The notes under the pieces: model-generated
What the model saw: only the letters and a program-made list of their open reading frames with translations
Databases searched by the model: none
Told to the model about the DNA's origin: nothing
Shown: positions 52,750 through 61,426 of the stretch, piece by piece
Layout of the letters: the number at the start of each line of letters is the position of its first letter
Position numbering within the stretch: position 1 is the stretch's first letter
Assembly: GCA_017889705.1 (NCBI GenBank)
Contig: JAGGAB010000020.1
Location: forward strand, 111,118-175,117
DNA from: Bacillota bacterium
GTDB lineage: Bacteria > Bacillota > Negativicutes > Sporomusales > Sporomusaceae
Reading direction: 5' to 3'
DNA length: 64,000 bases
Translations under genes and position numbers: made by a program

Positions 52750-52792
52750 GACTAAGATTCAGGTGGGGTTAAAACCCTATCTGAATAAAGTC
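52750..52792. repeat. Type-1 dispersed palindrome, copy 5
   Basis: GACTAAGATTCAGGTGGGGT and AACCCTATCTGAATAAAGTC arms (pairing with a few mismatches), preceded by TCGAT and followed by TCTCATTTAT as in copies 2 and 3. It follows directly behind a working terminator, so termination is not its obvious purpose. Confidence 0.8.
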
Positions 52793-52930
52793 TCATTTAT
52801 GGGATACAGTAAATAACAGGGTTTAATGGTAAAATAAGTGAAAAGATTTCACGTGTAGGTGTTAGCAGGTTGTATTTAATGCTATAATTAATACTGATTG
52901 AGGATACGCGGTGGAGAATGGAGGAGCAGT

Positions 52931-53593
52931 GTGGATTACGTTACTTTGTTTACAACCGCCTTTATAGTGGGCTTTTCCGGTGCCATGATGCCTGGGCCGA
53001 TGCTTACCGTGACAATCAGCGAGACACCGAGGCGGGGCTTTTGGGTTGGGCCGCAGATGGTTTTGGGTCATAGTATTGTTGAACTGCTTTTGGTAGTCTG
53101 TCTTGCCGGTGGGTTTACTTATTATCTGCAGCAGCCGATTGTCATCGGCAGCATTGGTCTTGTTGGCGGTGTAGTTTTGCTGTGGTTTGGTTGGGGAATC
53201 TATAAGAGCGCAAAAAGCGGCGACGTAAGTCTTGATTTTTCTGAAAAGGAAACCAATACAGCCAGCACAAACAAAAAGTTGATGCATCCATGGGTTTCTG
53301 GGGTAATCCTTAGTCTGACAAATCCTTATTGGTCACTGTGGTGGGCCACTGTCGGCGTAAGCTATGTTATTGTCGCCATGAATTTGGGAGTTACGGGGCT
53401 CATTATGTTTTTTACTGGGCATATTTTAGCAGATTTGTTGTGGTATGCGTTGGTTTCCTTTATTGTCGATTCTGGCCGCAATCTTATCAGTGACAAAATA
53501 TATCTGGGAGTGTTGAAGCTTTGTGCAGCCTTTCTTGTGGTATTGGGCTGCTGGTTTTCTTATGATGGATTTCAAAAATTGACATTGCTGTAA
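52931..53593 (+). CDS. LysE family transporter
   Basis: 220 residues, about six membrane helices. LysE/RhtB features: GFSGAMMPGPMLTVTISETP near the N-terminus and a second-half LSLTNPYWSLWWATVG. Exports amino acids or similar metabolites; here the substrate is unknown. The frame begins at 52898, but GGAGGA lies 5 nt before GTG 52931, which also gives the normal family N-terminus. Monocistronic. Confidence 0.88.
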   Translation: MDYVTLFTTAFIVGFSGAMMPGPMLTVTISETPRRGFWVGPQMVLGHSIVELLLVVCLAGGFTYYLQQPIVIGSIGLVGGVVLLWFGWGIYKSAKSGDVSLDFSEKETNTASTNKKLMHPWVSGVILSLTNPYWSLWWATVGVSYVIVAMNLGVTGLIMFFTGHILADLLWYALVSFIVDSGRNLISDKIYLGVLKLCAAFLVVLGCWFSYDGFQKLTLL

Positions 53594-53620
53594 TATGAAT
53601 ATCTTCATTACTACTAGTTT

Positions 53621-53670
53621 GGCCGCTTGTAACTCCTACTATGATATAGGGAGTAGAGGCGGCTATGTTT
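53621..53670 (+). terminator. Probable terminator after LysE gene
   Basis: GGCCGCTTGTAACTCC pairs with GGGAGTAGAGGCGGC with internal mismatches, followed by TATGTTTATTATT. Confidence 0.55.
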
Positions 53671-53779
53671 ATTATTAAAGGTGGTAAGGCTTTTGGAATA
53701 AGAATAATAAAGGGAATAACAGGTTAACCGGGGAACTAGATAATAAGGAAAGACTGCTGTTTGTTTTGGTATTTCCTTT

Positions 53780-53794
53780 AATACTTTAAGTATT
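53780..53794. promoter_or_regulatory. Short dyad before HD-GYP gene
   Basis: AATACTTTAAGTATT, a 15-nt perfect dyad, 60 nt before the HD-GYP gene and just upstream of an AT-rich TATATATAATA -10-like stretch. It may be an operator. Confidence 0.35.
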
Positions 53795-53854
53795 TTGCAC
53801 AATTCCCGATATATATAATAGGGAAGACCATACTTAGGACAAACGGGGGTTTCT

Positions 53855-54997
53855 ATGCAAAGCATATCTTTAGATGAAATTAAACCAGGAATGTATTTAT
53901 CAAAACCGCTCATGGCAGCAGATGGTACTGTATTACTGCATGAGGGTATAGAAATAAAAGACAGATATATTCAGTATCTTCGTCATAAAGGAATTACCTC
54001 TTTGTTTGTTGGAGATCCCATAATTCCAACAGCTGACGAGGAAGAGTCTGAAGAAGACTATTATAATCCCAAACAAAAGCAGCAAGCTATGACGGCAGCC
54101 AGAGAGGTGATAAACCACTTCCGGGTTGGCAAAGGCGTACAGCTTGACCGGATAAAAGGTATTGTTGGCGACTTGATTAATCAGCTTGACCAAAAGCCGG
54201 AAAACATAATTCATCTTTTGGATATACGCCGCAAGGAAGAGTATATGTTTTCTCATGCTATGAATACCTGCATTTTATCGGTTATGACCGGTCTTGGTAT
54301 GGGGTATGATGAAAAGCAACTGTATGAATTGGGGCTTGCCGCGCTTTTTCATGATGTTGGTAAGGTCAAATTTTCTAAAAACTTAGCGTTGCAATACCCT
54401 AATTATGTTACTAATGAAGGTATGGAAGAATATAAACAACATCCGTTTTATTCTTTAGAGATTTTGAAAAAGAATGAAAACTTGTCAATGGATGTTATCA
54501 ATGCCTGCTTTCAGCATCATGAACGCTGGAATGGCAGCGGCTACCCTATGGGCCTTAAAGGAGATACCATTTCCGAATATGCGCAGATTATCGGTATTGC
54601 CGATGTGTATGACCGCTTAATTTCTGGCATGCCGCATAGACGGCCTACCCCGGTGTATTATGCAACTGCTATTTTGAACAAAGCTGCAGGAGAATATTTC
54701 AATCCTGAGATTGTCGATAAGTTCAACCAGAATGTAGCTATTTATCCTATGGGCAAAACAGTACGGCTTAATAAACGGCAAAGTGGCTTGATTCTTGGTG
54801 TTGGCGTAAAGAGTAAAAATACACCAATCGTACGTATTCTTGCCAGTGAGGATGGATCTGAGGTCAATAAATTGATTGAACTTGACCTAAAAGAAAATCC
54901 TGATCTGTTTATCGTAGATTTTGAAGAAGTGCATACAGGCCACGTTCAGGCGTATTCTGATTATGTACCTATTTTTTCGAAAGGCAAGCCGGTATAG
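53855..54997 (+). CDS. HD-GYP domain protein (probable c-di-GMP phosphodiesterase)
   Basis: 380 residues. An N-terminal ~60-residue DUF3391-like segment (SLDEIKPGMYLSKPLMAADG) precedes the HD-GYP domain (about 145-300): FHDVGKVKFSK, QHPFYSLEIL, HHERWNGSGYPMGLKGD and IGIADVYDRLISG. The class hydrolyses cyclic di-GMP using two or three metals. The third motif has N for D in HHExxDGxGYP, a tolerated variation. GGGGGTTTCT precedes ATG 53855. Confidence 0.9.
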   Translation: MQSISLDEIKPGMYLSKPLMAADGTVLLHEGIEIKDRYIQYLRHKGITSLFVGDPIIPTADEEESEEDYYNPKQKQQAMTAAREVINHFRVGKGVQLDRIKGIVGDLINQLDQKPENIIHLLDIRRKEEYMFSHAMNTCILSVMTGLGMGYDEKQLYELGLAALFHDVGKVKFSKNLALQYPNYVTNEGMEEYKQHPFYSLEILKKNENLSMDVINACFQHHERWNGSGYPMGLKGDTISEYAQIIGIADVYDRLISGMPHRRPTPVYYATAILNKAAGEYFNPEIVDKFNQNVAIYPMGKTVRLNKRQSGLILGVGVKSKNTPIVRILASEDGSEVNKLIELDLKENPDLFIVDFEEVHTGHVQAYSDYVPIFSKGKPV

Positions 54998-55030
54998 CGG
55001 GAACGGGGTACTAAAACTGTAAAAGTAAAA

Positions 55031-55075
55031 GCCACGATCTTTCCTCTGATTGTTGGGATGAATCGTGGTTTTTTG
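55031..55075 (+). terminator. Rho-independent terminator
   Basis: GCCACGAT pairs with ATCGTGG across a loop of about 23 nt, followed by TTTTTTG. Confidence 0.75.
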
Positions 55076-55150
55076 TAGTTAATATTTGGCGGAAGGCTGC
55101 AAAGTAAGCAGGATAAATTTGATCTTTTCGTATTTGTTCAGGGGGTCATT

Positions 55151-56215
55151 ATGAAACAGGTGTTGAGGTTGGTTGTATCAGTAATGCTGGTAGTTAGTTT
55201 TTTTGGAGGCGAATTTGCGGCTTCTGCTTTTAATGGTAAGGGAATGAACCTTGCTACTCTGCCAGAGTGGCAAATGAAAACAACTTCAAAAGGTGGTAAA
55301 TTACTGCTTTCCGATAGTCCGGAGATGGTTTTAGAGGACGGAATTCTTTATCAAGATAAAGTGGAAGGCAAGGTACGACTATTTTTTTACCATGTAAATG
55401 CATCAGTTGACGTGAAAAAAATGGCAGTAATACTTGAAAATAGAGGTAAAAAACCGGCGAAGGTTAATGTTAGCCAGTCTATTCTTTCGGGGCCGGATTA
55501 TTCATGGATAGCAGTAGGAAAAGGCGCGCAGAAGTTATACTTTTCAGCGGAAAAAAATCCGTATACGATAACTGTTCCATCAGGAGCTAGTATACCGCTG
55601 TCGGCAGAAATAGAAGAAAAGATGATGCCTAATATGCTGATTAATGGTATTTATGATTTTACAGTAGATAATCCGATAACAGTAAAAATTATTATGTTGC
55701 CTGTAACCGAAGATAGTGTAAAGTTTTCTAAAAACCTTAAGGTGTTGCCTGCAGATCAATGTCGTATGCGAGGAACCTTTGAAGGGGCAGATCGGGAAAT
55801 TTCGCCTATTGACGTGTATGATCCTGTGCAGGATGGAACTATTGGGATAACCTTAGCAGATAATCATATCGATCCTTACTTAAACGGTATTGATGCAACC
55901 GATGGCAGTAAAGCTGTCAATTATGGCAATTATGGTGTTGTTTATCAGGTTTTACTGCCCTCAAAAAAAGGTGGTAGAATTACCTACTATCTTACGCCGT
56001 TAGGTGGGGATTATGCCGGATTTATTAAAATAAACCATCCGGAGGTGTATTGGAGTCCGCTCGCAATACCACGTGATAAATTATATTTTGGTAACAATAA
56101 GCAAAATGATTTTGCCTTTATTGGTACCTTTGATGGCGGAGATCCGTTATCATTAACATTTAGTCCGCCAGGAGCGTCGAATTTGCCGGTGAAGCTCATT
56201 GCTGTGCCGCAATAG
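55151..56215 (+). CDS. Exported protein of unknown function
   Basis: 354 residues. Signal peptide (about 1-26, MKQVLRLVVSVMLVVSFFGG..., cleavage near ASA) followed by a largely beta-type extracytoplasmic protein with repeated short strands (LLLSDSPEMVLEDGILYQDK; GKVRLFFYHVNAS; GGRITYYLTPLGGDYAGF). No Cys-rich, catalytic or anchoring motif is recognised. GGGGTCATT precedes ATG 55151. Lies between an HD-GYP protein and FapA; a surface or matrix role is only a guess. Confidence 0.75.
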   Translation: MKQVLRLVVSVMLVVSFFGGEFAASAFNGKGMNLATLPEWQMKTTSKGGKLLLSDSPEMVLEDGILYQDKVEGKVRLFFYHVNASVDVKKMAVILENRGKKPAKVNVSQSILSGPDYSWIAVGKGAQKLYFSAEKNPYTITVPSGASIPLSAEIEEKMMPNMLINGIYDFTVDNPITVKIIMLPVTEDSVKFSKNLKVLPADQCRMRGTFEGADREISPIDVYDPVQDGTIGITLADNHIDPYLNGIDATDGSKAVNYGNYGVVYQVLLPSKKGGRITYYLTPLGGDYAGFIKINHPEVYWSPLAIPRDKLYFGNNKQNDFAFIGTFDGGDPLSLTFSPPGASNLPVKLIAVPQ

Positions 56216-56349
56216 GTTTACATTTCGCAGAAAAATACAGGATGTAGATATCTGCAGTTAAGTCCGCTTTCTAACAAGATTAAATTGTTGTTAATAGAAC
56301 GGAAACAGAATGTTGGTAAAAATGACTAACGGATTAGGTGGTGGTTTTC

Positions 56350-58803
56350 ATGGATGAAACACTTCCAGCAAAACAAGACGGACGATACCAAATCACTGCA
56401 AATGACGTTGGGGTTTATCTCAGTGTATGGGCGCCGGGCAAGGAAGGATGGTCAGTATCAAAATCAGCGATTATTCAGGAACTGACCGAGCGAAAATTTA
56501 CTAACTTTGACAGCAATTTTATTTCTCAAATAATCAGAGAAGCCACAGGTACGCCGGTACTTATTGTCAATACGAAACCCAAGGTAGACGGACGTTATGC
56601 AATCAGTGCCAATGATTGTGGTGTATATCTTAGTGTGTGGGCGGCTGGCAATGGCGGCTGGCCGGTGTCAAAAGCAACTGTTATAAAAGATTTAACTGAA
56701 CGAAATTGTACCGAATTTGACAGTGAGTTTATAGCAAAGGTAATCAGGGAAGCCACAGGTACGCCGGTACTTATTGTCAATACGCAGCCCAAGGTAAATG
56801 GCCGTTATGAAATCAGTGCCAATGATACGGGGCTGTATCTTCGGGTATGGGCACCTGGTATTGGTGGCTGGCCTGTAGCAAAAGAAACCATTATTAAAGA
56901 CCTGACTGAACGAAATTGTACCGAATTTGACCGTAATTTCATTTCTCGGGTAATCAGCGAAGCTACTGGTACGCCGGTACTCATTGTTAATACCCAGCTC
57001 AAGGTAAATGGACAATATAAGATCAGTGCTAACGATGGTGGCGTATATCTTTGTGTGTGGGCACCCAATAATGGTGGCTGGCCTGTAACCAAGGCGGCAA
57101 TTATAAAAGATTTAGCTGGACGAAATTATACTGATTTTGACGATGATTTTATTGCAAAGGTAATCAGAGAGGCTACTGGTATGCCGGTGCTTATCGTCAA
57201 TACCAAGCCTAAGGTAGATGGACGGTATGAAATCAGTGCCAAGGATACAGGTGTATATCTTAGTGTTTGGTCACCGGGTATTGGTGGTCGACCTGTTGCA
57301 AAGTCTGCAATCATTCAGGATTTGGCGAATCGCAATTGTTCGGACTTTGATGATGGCTTTATTTCTCAAATAATCAAAGAAGCAATGGGCACGCCGGTGC
57401 TTATTGTTAACAGTCCGCAGGCGAAAACTGCACCGCCGGAAAAATACATTAAGGTGAAGGTCGGTTTTGAGCGGCTGGAAGCCAGAGTTAGTATTGCTAT
57501 TCCGGCTGACAAACCTACGGCTACAAAAGAACAGATTTTAGAAGCGTTGCAAGAAGCCGGCGTTGTACATGGGCTTGACGAAAGTGCTATCACTATGCTT
57601 ACGAGAAGTCGTTCAGTGACAAATGCTGTTTGTGCCCGTGGCACATTGGCCAGCAAAGGTGAAGATGCTTATCTGAAATATTCCATTGATCCTGATAGCC
57701 AAGGCCGGCCGGTTGAACTGGAAGATGGGCGGGTTGACTTCAAAGAAACCAATCAGTTTCTTTGTGTGGAAGAAGGACAGCTATTAGTAGAAAAGGTTCC
57801 GGCAACACTTGGTATTCCGGGAACTGATGTATTTGGTCAGCCTCTTCCTCCAAAGTCGGGTAAAGATATTAAAATGCCAACAGGAAAAAATGTTATTAAT
57901 GTTGATGATTGGCGGCTTTATGCGGCAATTCCGGGACACCTGTCAATATTTTTAGATAAGCGTGTTAATGTTATACCTGTTATTGTTATAGAGGGCGATG
58001 TTGACTTTTCTTCCGGAAACATTGATTTTAAAGGCAGTGTCATTGTGCATGGTTCTGTGCAGCAAGATTTCTCGGTGAAAGCTGCCGGCAATGTTGAGGT
58101 GTTTGGGACGATATCTGGTGGTATTGTTGAGGCTAACAATATCATTGTGCGTAAGGGCATTCAAGGGATGAAACGCAGTGTAATCAAAGCGCGCGAGCGG
58201 GTTGTGGCTAATTTTGTTGAGAATGCGACTGTATATGCCGATACCGATATTATTGTTAGTGATGTCATTTTAAATAGTGCTGTTTATGCAGGTTCAAGAG
58301 TAATTGTTGAAGGTGGACGCGGACTCATCCGCGGCGGGCGTGTATCGGCCGGAGAGTTGATCAGTGCGAGGATTATTGGCAATCAGTCAGGTGTTATTAC
58401 CGAAATCGATGTGGCGGCCAACTCGCTGCTCAAGGATGAGCTGATTAGTTATCGGCAGGAAATCAAAAAGGCAGAAGTTGCTTATGTTGAGCTGGAACAG
58501 GCATTAGCCTATTTTAAGGCACAAGGTATTGAACAACTTTTTGGAGAGAAAAGACAACGCTATGAAAAGCACAAGGCGGAATGGACTGCTTTGCCTGATC
58601 GCATGGAAGAATTGAAACAGCATATCGAAAATATTGAGAGTATTCTCAAAATCACTAAACCTGGTCGAGTCAGAGTTTTTGGCTGTGCGCATCCGGGGAC
58701 GAAAGTTGCTATCGGTACATTAACCAAAGTGCTTAATGATCCGCTGCAGTTTACCACCTTGTATGCACTAGACGGTGAAATAAAATATAGCTCACTCCGC
58801 TGA
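56350..58803 (+). CDS. fapA: FapA/DUF342 protein with five tandem N-terminal repeats
   Basis: 817 residues. Residues ~10-359 are five tandem 70-residue repeats, each running from GRYxISANDxGVYLSVW through a Gly-Trp-Pro segment to TGTPVLIVNT. The remainder matches FapA/DUF342: an N-terminal domain, a right-handed beta-helix core (VIEGDVDFSSGNIDFKGSVI) and a C-terminal coiled coil (ELISYRQEIKKAEVAYVELE). Family members are cytoplasmic polymer-like proteins tied to flagellar assembly or polar localisation. GTG 56338 is possible; ATG 56350 has GGTGGTGG upstream. Usual family members have about 450-700 residues, so the extra length is the repeats. Confidence 0.88.
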   Translation: MDETLPAKQDGRYQITANDVGVYLSVWAPGKEGWSVSKSAIIQELTERKFTNFDSNFISQIIREATGTPVLIVNTKPKVDGRYAISANDCGVYLSVWAAGNGGWPVSKATVIKDLTERNCTEFDSEFIAKVIREATGTPVLIVNTQPKVNGRYEISANDTGLYLRVWAPGIGGWPVAKETIIKDLTERNCTEFDRNFISRVISEATGTPVLIVNTQLKVNGQYKISANDGGVYLCVWAPNNGGWPVTKAAIIKDLAGRNYTDFDDDFIAKVIREATGMPVLIVNTKPKVDGRYEISAKDTGVYLSVWSPGIGGRPVAKSAIIQDLANRNCSDFDDGFISQIIKEAMGTPVLIVNSPQAKTAPPEKYIKVKVGFERLEARVSIAIPADKPTATKEQILEALQEAGVVHGLDESAITMLTRSRSVTNAVCARGTLASKGEDAYLKYSIDPDSQGRPVELEDGRVDFKETNQFLCVEEGQLLVEKVPATLGIPGTDVFGQPLPPKSGKDIKMPTGKNVINVDDWRLYAAIPGHLSIFLDKRVNVIPVIVIEGDVDFSSGNIDFKGSVIVHGSVQQDFSVKAAGNVEVFGTISGGIVEANNIIVRKGIQGMKRSVIKARERVVANFVENATVYADTDIIVSDVILNSAVYAGSRVIVEGGRGLIRGGRVSAGELISARIIGNQSGVITEIDVAANSLLKDELISYRQEIKKAEVAYVELEQALAYFKAQGIEQLFGEKRQRYEKHKAEWTALPDRMEELKQHIENIESILKITKPGRVRVFGCAHPGTKVAIGTLTKVLNDPLQFTTLYALDGEIKYSSLR
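56377..57426 (+). repeat. Five tandem 210-nt coding repeats
   Basis: Repeat starts are at 56377, 56587, 56797, 57007 and 57217, exactly 210 nt apart with no insertions or deletions. Neighbouring copies keep long identical stretches, for example around TGTPVLIVNT, suggesting recent duplication or gene conversion. Confidence 0.9.
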
Positions 58804-58873
58804 CAAAATATAAGCTCAGGCGTTGGTTTGGTGTTGATAAGAATTTAGGTGTAAATTCTAGTAGACTAATAAA

Positions 58874-58930
58874 TAACCCGCTCTAAGACTCTTTTACCTT
58901 TGAGAGGTAAGAAGCAGAGAGCGGGTATTT
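58874..58930. repeat. Type-2 dispersed palindrome, copy 2 / bidirectional terminator
   Basis: AATAACCCGCTCT and AGAGCGGGTATTT arms enclose a second hairpin (CTTTTACCT with GAGGTAAGAAG). It shares AACCCGCTCTAAGACTC with the copy at 1840. It lies between two convergent genes and ends in TATTTTAGTTGTTTTT, so here it can work as a terminator. Confidence 0.7.
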
Positions 58931-58957
58931 TAGTTGTTTTTATGTGGTATAGCCTGT

Positions 58958-59587
58958 TTAGTTAAGAACAAAAACCGTAACTGTTTTGCGGCCAAAGCTA
59001 AAAGCGTCTTTGCGGTTTTCATAGGCTAAGTCGATTTTGTTACCTTTAATTGCGCTGCCAATGTCATCGGCGATCGCATAACCATAGCCTTCGATGTACA
59101 GGCGAGTTCCTAAAGGGATTATTTTAGGGTCAACAGCGACAAGGCCTTTGCGCAAATAATGTTCCCGCTTCGTCAAATTGCCGCAGCCCGGATCTTGGGA
59201 AGTGTAGGCTGTTGCCTGTAAAGAAAGTTTTTTAAGATAACTTTGGGGTTTGTTTTTAGCCTCTTGAGTTAATAAATCCGCCAATTTTGGGTCATATTGA
59301 CCAGTTTGTTTTAGTTTCAACGCTTTCTGTGCGGAGGTAATGGCTTCTTTAGTCGTAACATCAAGTAGGCCAGTCATAGATCCGGGATAAAAACCGGTGT
59401 CAGCCAATAATTGTTGTAAGTGTTTCAGTTTGGAGTTGGTAGTTGAAGAATTTTGCTTAACAGATGCACTATATTTAAGTGGTGAAGGAGTAGCTTTGTT
59501 TGCTGCCGATGTTTTTGTTGTTGCGCCAAGTATAAACAGATTAATAATCAGGCAGGAAATGATCCAAACGGATTTTTTTCGCCACAT
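58958..59587 (-). CDS. Secreted 3D-domain wall protein with peptidoglycan-binding domain
   Basis: 209 residues. Signal peptide/anchor (about 8-28), a putative peptidoglycan-binding domain (about 55-105, LQQLLADTGFYPGSMTGLLD), and a C-terminal 3D domain (about 120-209) with LQATAYTSQDPGCG and ADDIGSAIKGNKIDL, whose Asp residues give the family its name. Related to stationary-phase survival/lytic proteins (YabE, YorM, MltA-like fold). TCGGAGGAA precedes ATG 59587. Confidence 0.9.
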   Translation of the reverse strand: MWRKKSVWIISCLIINLFILGATTKTSAANKATPSPLKYSASVKQNSSTTNSKLKHLQQLLADTGFYPGSMTGLLDVTTKEAITSAQKALKLKQTGQYDPKLADLLTQEAKNKPQSYLKKLSLQATAYTSQDPGCGNLTKREHYLRKGLVAVDPKIIPLGTRLYIEGYGYAIADDIGSAIKGNKIDLAYENRKDAFSFGRKTVTVFVLN

Positions 59588-59859
59588 TAATTAATTCCTC
59601 CGATTTTATGCTGTAATTGTTTAAAAATAAGATTATAGTGTCTTAACAGCATTTTACCATAATAATTGCTAATTAGAATAGATATTAGGAATTATTTAGG
59701 ATGGTTTTCCTATATGTTTTGAAGAAATAGAGGATATTTCTTCTTGTGATAGAAAAATACTTTCATAGCAAAACAGCTATAGGTTGGTAGGATTACTATT
59801 CCTAAAGAAGTTCCGAGAAAGAGTTTGCTGGTTAAGTTGATATAAAGAGGTCATATATT
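59588..59859. other. Divergent intergenic region
   Basis: AT-rich spacer between divergent genes. Promoters for both are expected here but no confident -35/-10 pair or palindrome stands out. Confidence 0.4.
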
Positions 59860-60132
59860 TTGGATAATATTGATTTGCCAATTTGGTTTGTAATATACTG
59901 GGTGTGGAATTTCATCGCATTTTTGCTGATGCGGACAGATAAGCAGTATGCTAGGAACCAAGCAAGGCGGATTCGTGAAAAAACCTTTTTCCGGATGGCA
60001 TTATTTGGAGGGGCAGCAGGTGTCCTTATCGGAATGTATGTTTATCGTCATAAGACGTTGCATTCCAGTTTTGTTATCGGTATACCTGTTATACTGCTGG
60101 GTAATCTTGTTTGCATGTATTTATTGCTGTAA
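59860..60132 (+). CDS. DUF1294 small membrane protein
   Basis: 90 residues, three predicted membrane helices with the DUF1294 pattern: FIAFLLMRTDKQYARNQARR (helix 1 and the conserved D-K-x-A-R loop), RMALFGGAAGVLIGMYVYRHKT and a C-terminal helix. Function unknown. TTG 59860 lies 8 nt after AAAGAGGT. Confidence 0.85.
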   Translation: MDNIDLPIWFVIYWVWNFIAFLLMRTDKQYARNQARRIREKTFFRMALFGGAAGVLIGMYVYRHKTLHSSFVIGIPVILLGNLVCMYLLL

Positions 60133-60151
60133 CGCACATGGTTTCTCAAAA

Positions 60152-60198
60152 GAAAAAAGAACAAGATAAAGGCTAGGCCTTTTGTCTTGTTCTTTTAG
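60152..60198 (+). terminator. Rho-independent terminator, possibly bidirectional
   Basis: AAAAGAACAAGATAAAGGC pairs with GCCTTTTGTCTTGTTCTTTT. Ends the DUF1294 transcript; A-run/T-run symmetry allows function for the reverse gene too. Confidence 0.85.
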
Positions 60199-60216
60199 TT
60201 TGCTTACCAATAAGGA

Positions 60217-60239
60217 AACTCCCTTGCTAAGCAAGGGAG
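60217..60239. terminator. Perfect palindrome downstream of zinc-ribbon gene
   Basis: ACTCCCTTGCT and AGCAAGGGAGT arms flank one base. It lies 8 nt beyond the stop of the reverse gene and on that strand is followed by TTTCCTTATT, so it is probably its terminator. Confidence 0.7.
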
Positions 60240-60247
60240 TATATATC

Positions 60248-60562
60248 CTAGTAACGTCTGTTGTTTTGTTGGCTAAAGCAGTCTCTGCAATATACAGGAC
60301 GATCGCTGCTTGGACGGAAAGGAACTTGGGTTTGAACGCCACAAGCTGCACAAGTTACGTCATGCATTTCGCGTTGTTGGAAGTTAGAGCTGCGGCCACC
60401 ACCAAAACCACCACGGTTTTGTTGTTTGCGAGCTGCGCGGCATTCCGGGCAACGTCCAGGTTCGTTGGTGAATCCTTTTTCAGCAAAGAAATCTTGTTCA
60501 GATGCTGAGAAAATGAATTCTGCGCCGCAATCGCGGCATGATAAAGTTTTGTCTTCGGCCAT
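60248..60562 (-). CDS. Zinc-ribbon protein
   Basis: 104 residues with four CxxC pairs: LSCRDCGAEF, GRCPECRAAR, VTCAACGVQT and VYCRDCFSQQ. These form two zinc ribbons separated by an Arg/Gly/Gln-rich linker (QNRGGFGGGRSSNFQQRE). It belongs to the small 'zinc-ribbon domain containing' family, often cold- or stress-related, function unknown. The frame starts at 60580, but AGGAGG falls inside that extension, so ATG 60562 is the start. Confidence 0.88.
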   Translation of the reverse strand: MAEDKTLSCRDCGAEFIFSASEQDFFAEKGFTNEPGRCPECRAARKQQNRGGFGGGRSSNFQQREMHDVTCAACGVQTQVPFRPSSDRPVYCRDCFSQQNNRRY

Positions 60563-60792
60563 GTTATATGACCTCCTCATAAAGATTACCCTGACTTAGC
60601 TTTGAAGATTTACTCATTGGGCTTCTCTAAATGAGAAGGACTAATGGAAAATTCCTCGGGCCTATAGGGGCAGTTTTAAGTATACTATTATCTGAAAAAA
60701 AAGTAAAGATATTTCTTTACTTAAAATATCAAGTTTAAAAACAGGTTATTACAGAATATATTATTTTAACTAACAAAAAAGGAGGGATGCGA

Positions 60793-61368
60793 ATGGGCAA
60801 GGTATGTCTTGACCCTGGTCATGCCGGAGGAAGCATTGATCCGGGGGCAGTCAATAAAGAAACCGGGTTACAGGAGGCGGCAATAAATTTATCGATTGCC
60901 AATCAGGTAAAAAAATATTTGATAGCTGCCAGTTACCAGGTACTAATGACAAGAATAGAGGAAGAACAAGTAGAAACAGACAGTTTGGAATATCGGTGTG
61001 AATTAATCAACAATTGGGGGGCGGAATTAATAGTATCCCTTCATTGCAATGCTGCTGTTAATGAAGAAGCCAACGGAGTTGAAATATATACAACACCGGG
61101 CGAGACAGCCGCAGATCGAGCGGCTGCTTGCATTATTAATCAAGTAATAACTACTTTGCCGGACTTAAAGCTTAGGGCGGACTGGGATGACGGTGATCCG
61201 GACAAAGAAGCAAATTTTTATATTTTGCGGCATACTGACGCGCCGGCGGTACTGCTAGAGATGGCTTTTATTTCTAATCCTAAGGAAGCAAAAAAACTGG
61301 CTGATTCCGATTGGCAACGGGAAATGGCGCGAGCGGTGGCACGAGGCATTAGCGATTATTTTAGTTAA
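60793..61368 (+). CDS. N-acetylmuramoyl-L-alanine amidase (Amidase_3)
   Basis: 191 residues, a bare Amidase_3 catalytic domain. Zinc ligands: LDPGHAGGSIDPGAV (His), GLQEAAINL (Glu), SLHCNAAVNEEANG (His), and the catalytic Glu in LLEMAFISNPKE. Cleaves the amide between MurNAc and the stem peptide. No signal peptide or wall-binding domain, so it may act inside the cell, during sporulation or lysis. ATG 60787 is too close to AAAGGAGG; ATG 60793 has normal spacing. Confidence 0.9.
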   Translation: MGKVCLDPGHAGGSIDPGAVNKETGLQEAAINLSIANQVKKYLIAASYQVLMTRIEEEQVETDSLEYRCELINNWGAELIVSLHCNAAVNEEANGVEIYTTPGETAADRAAACIINQVITTLPDLKLRADWDDGDPDKEANFYILRHTDAPAVLLEMAFISNPKEAKKLADSDWQREMARAVARGISDYFS

Positions 61369-61405
61369 TAAAAGCTCTGCAATCTTTGCGATTGCAGAGC
61401 TTTTG
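61369..61405 (+). terminator. Bidirectional rho-independent terminator
   Basis: AAAAGCTCTGCAATC pairs with GATTGCAGAGCTTTT exactly. It serves the convergent amidase and thioesterase genes. Confidence 0.9.
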
Positions 61406-61426
61406 TGGTTTAGTGCCAAGCAATAC

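Noticed and set aside
52862..53287. 141-codon reverse frame under the LysE gene
   Set aside because: Antisense shadow of a clear LysE coding region.
53614..53913. 99-codon reverse frame before the HD-GYP gene
   Set aside because: It overlaps the HD-GYP start and its promoter region and has no recognisable features.
56377..57426. CRISPR array
   Set aside because: The 210-nt periodic repeat is coding and in frame, with no spacers.
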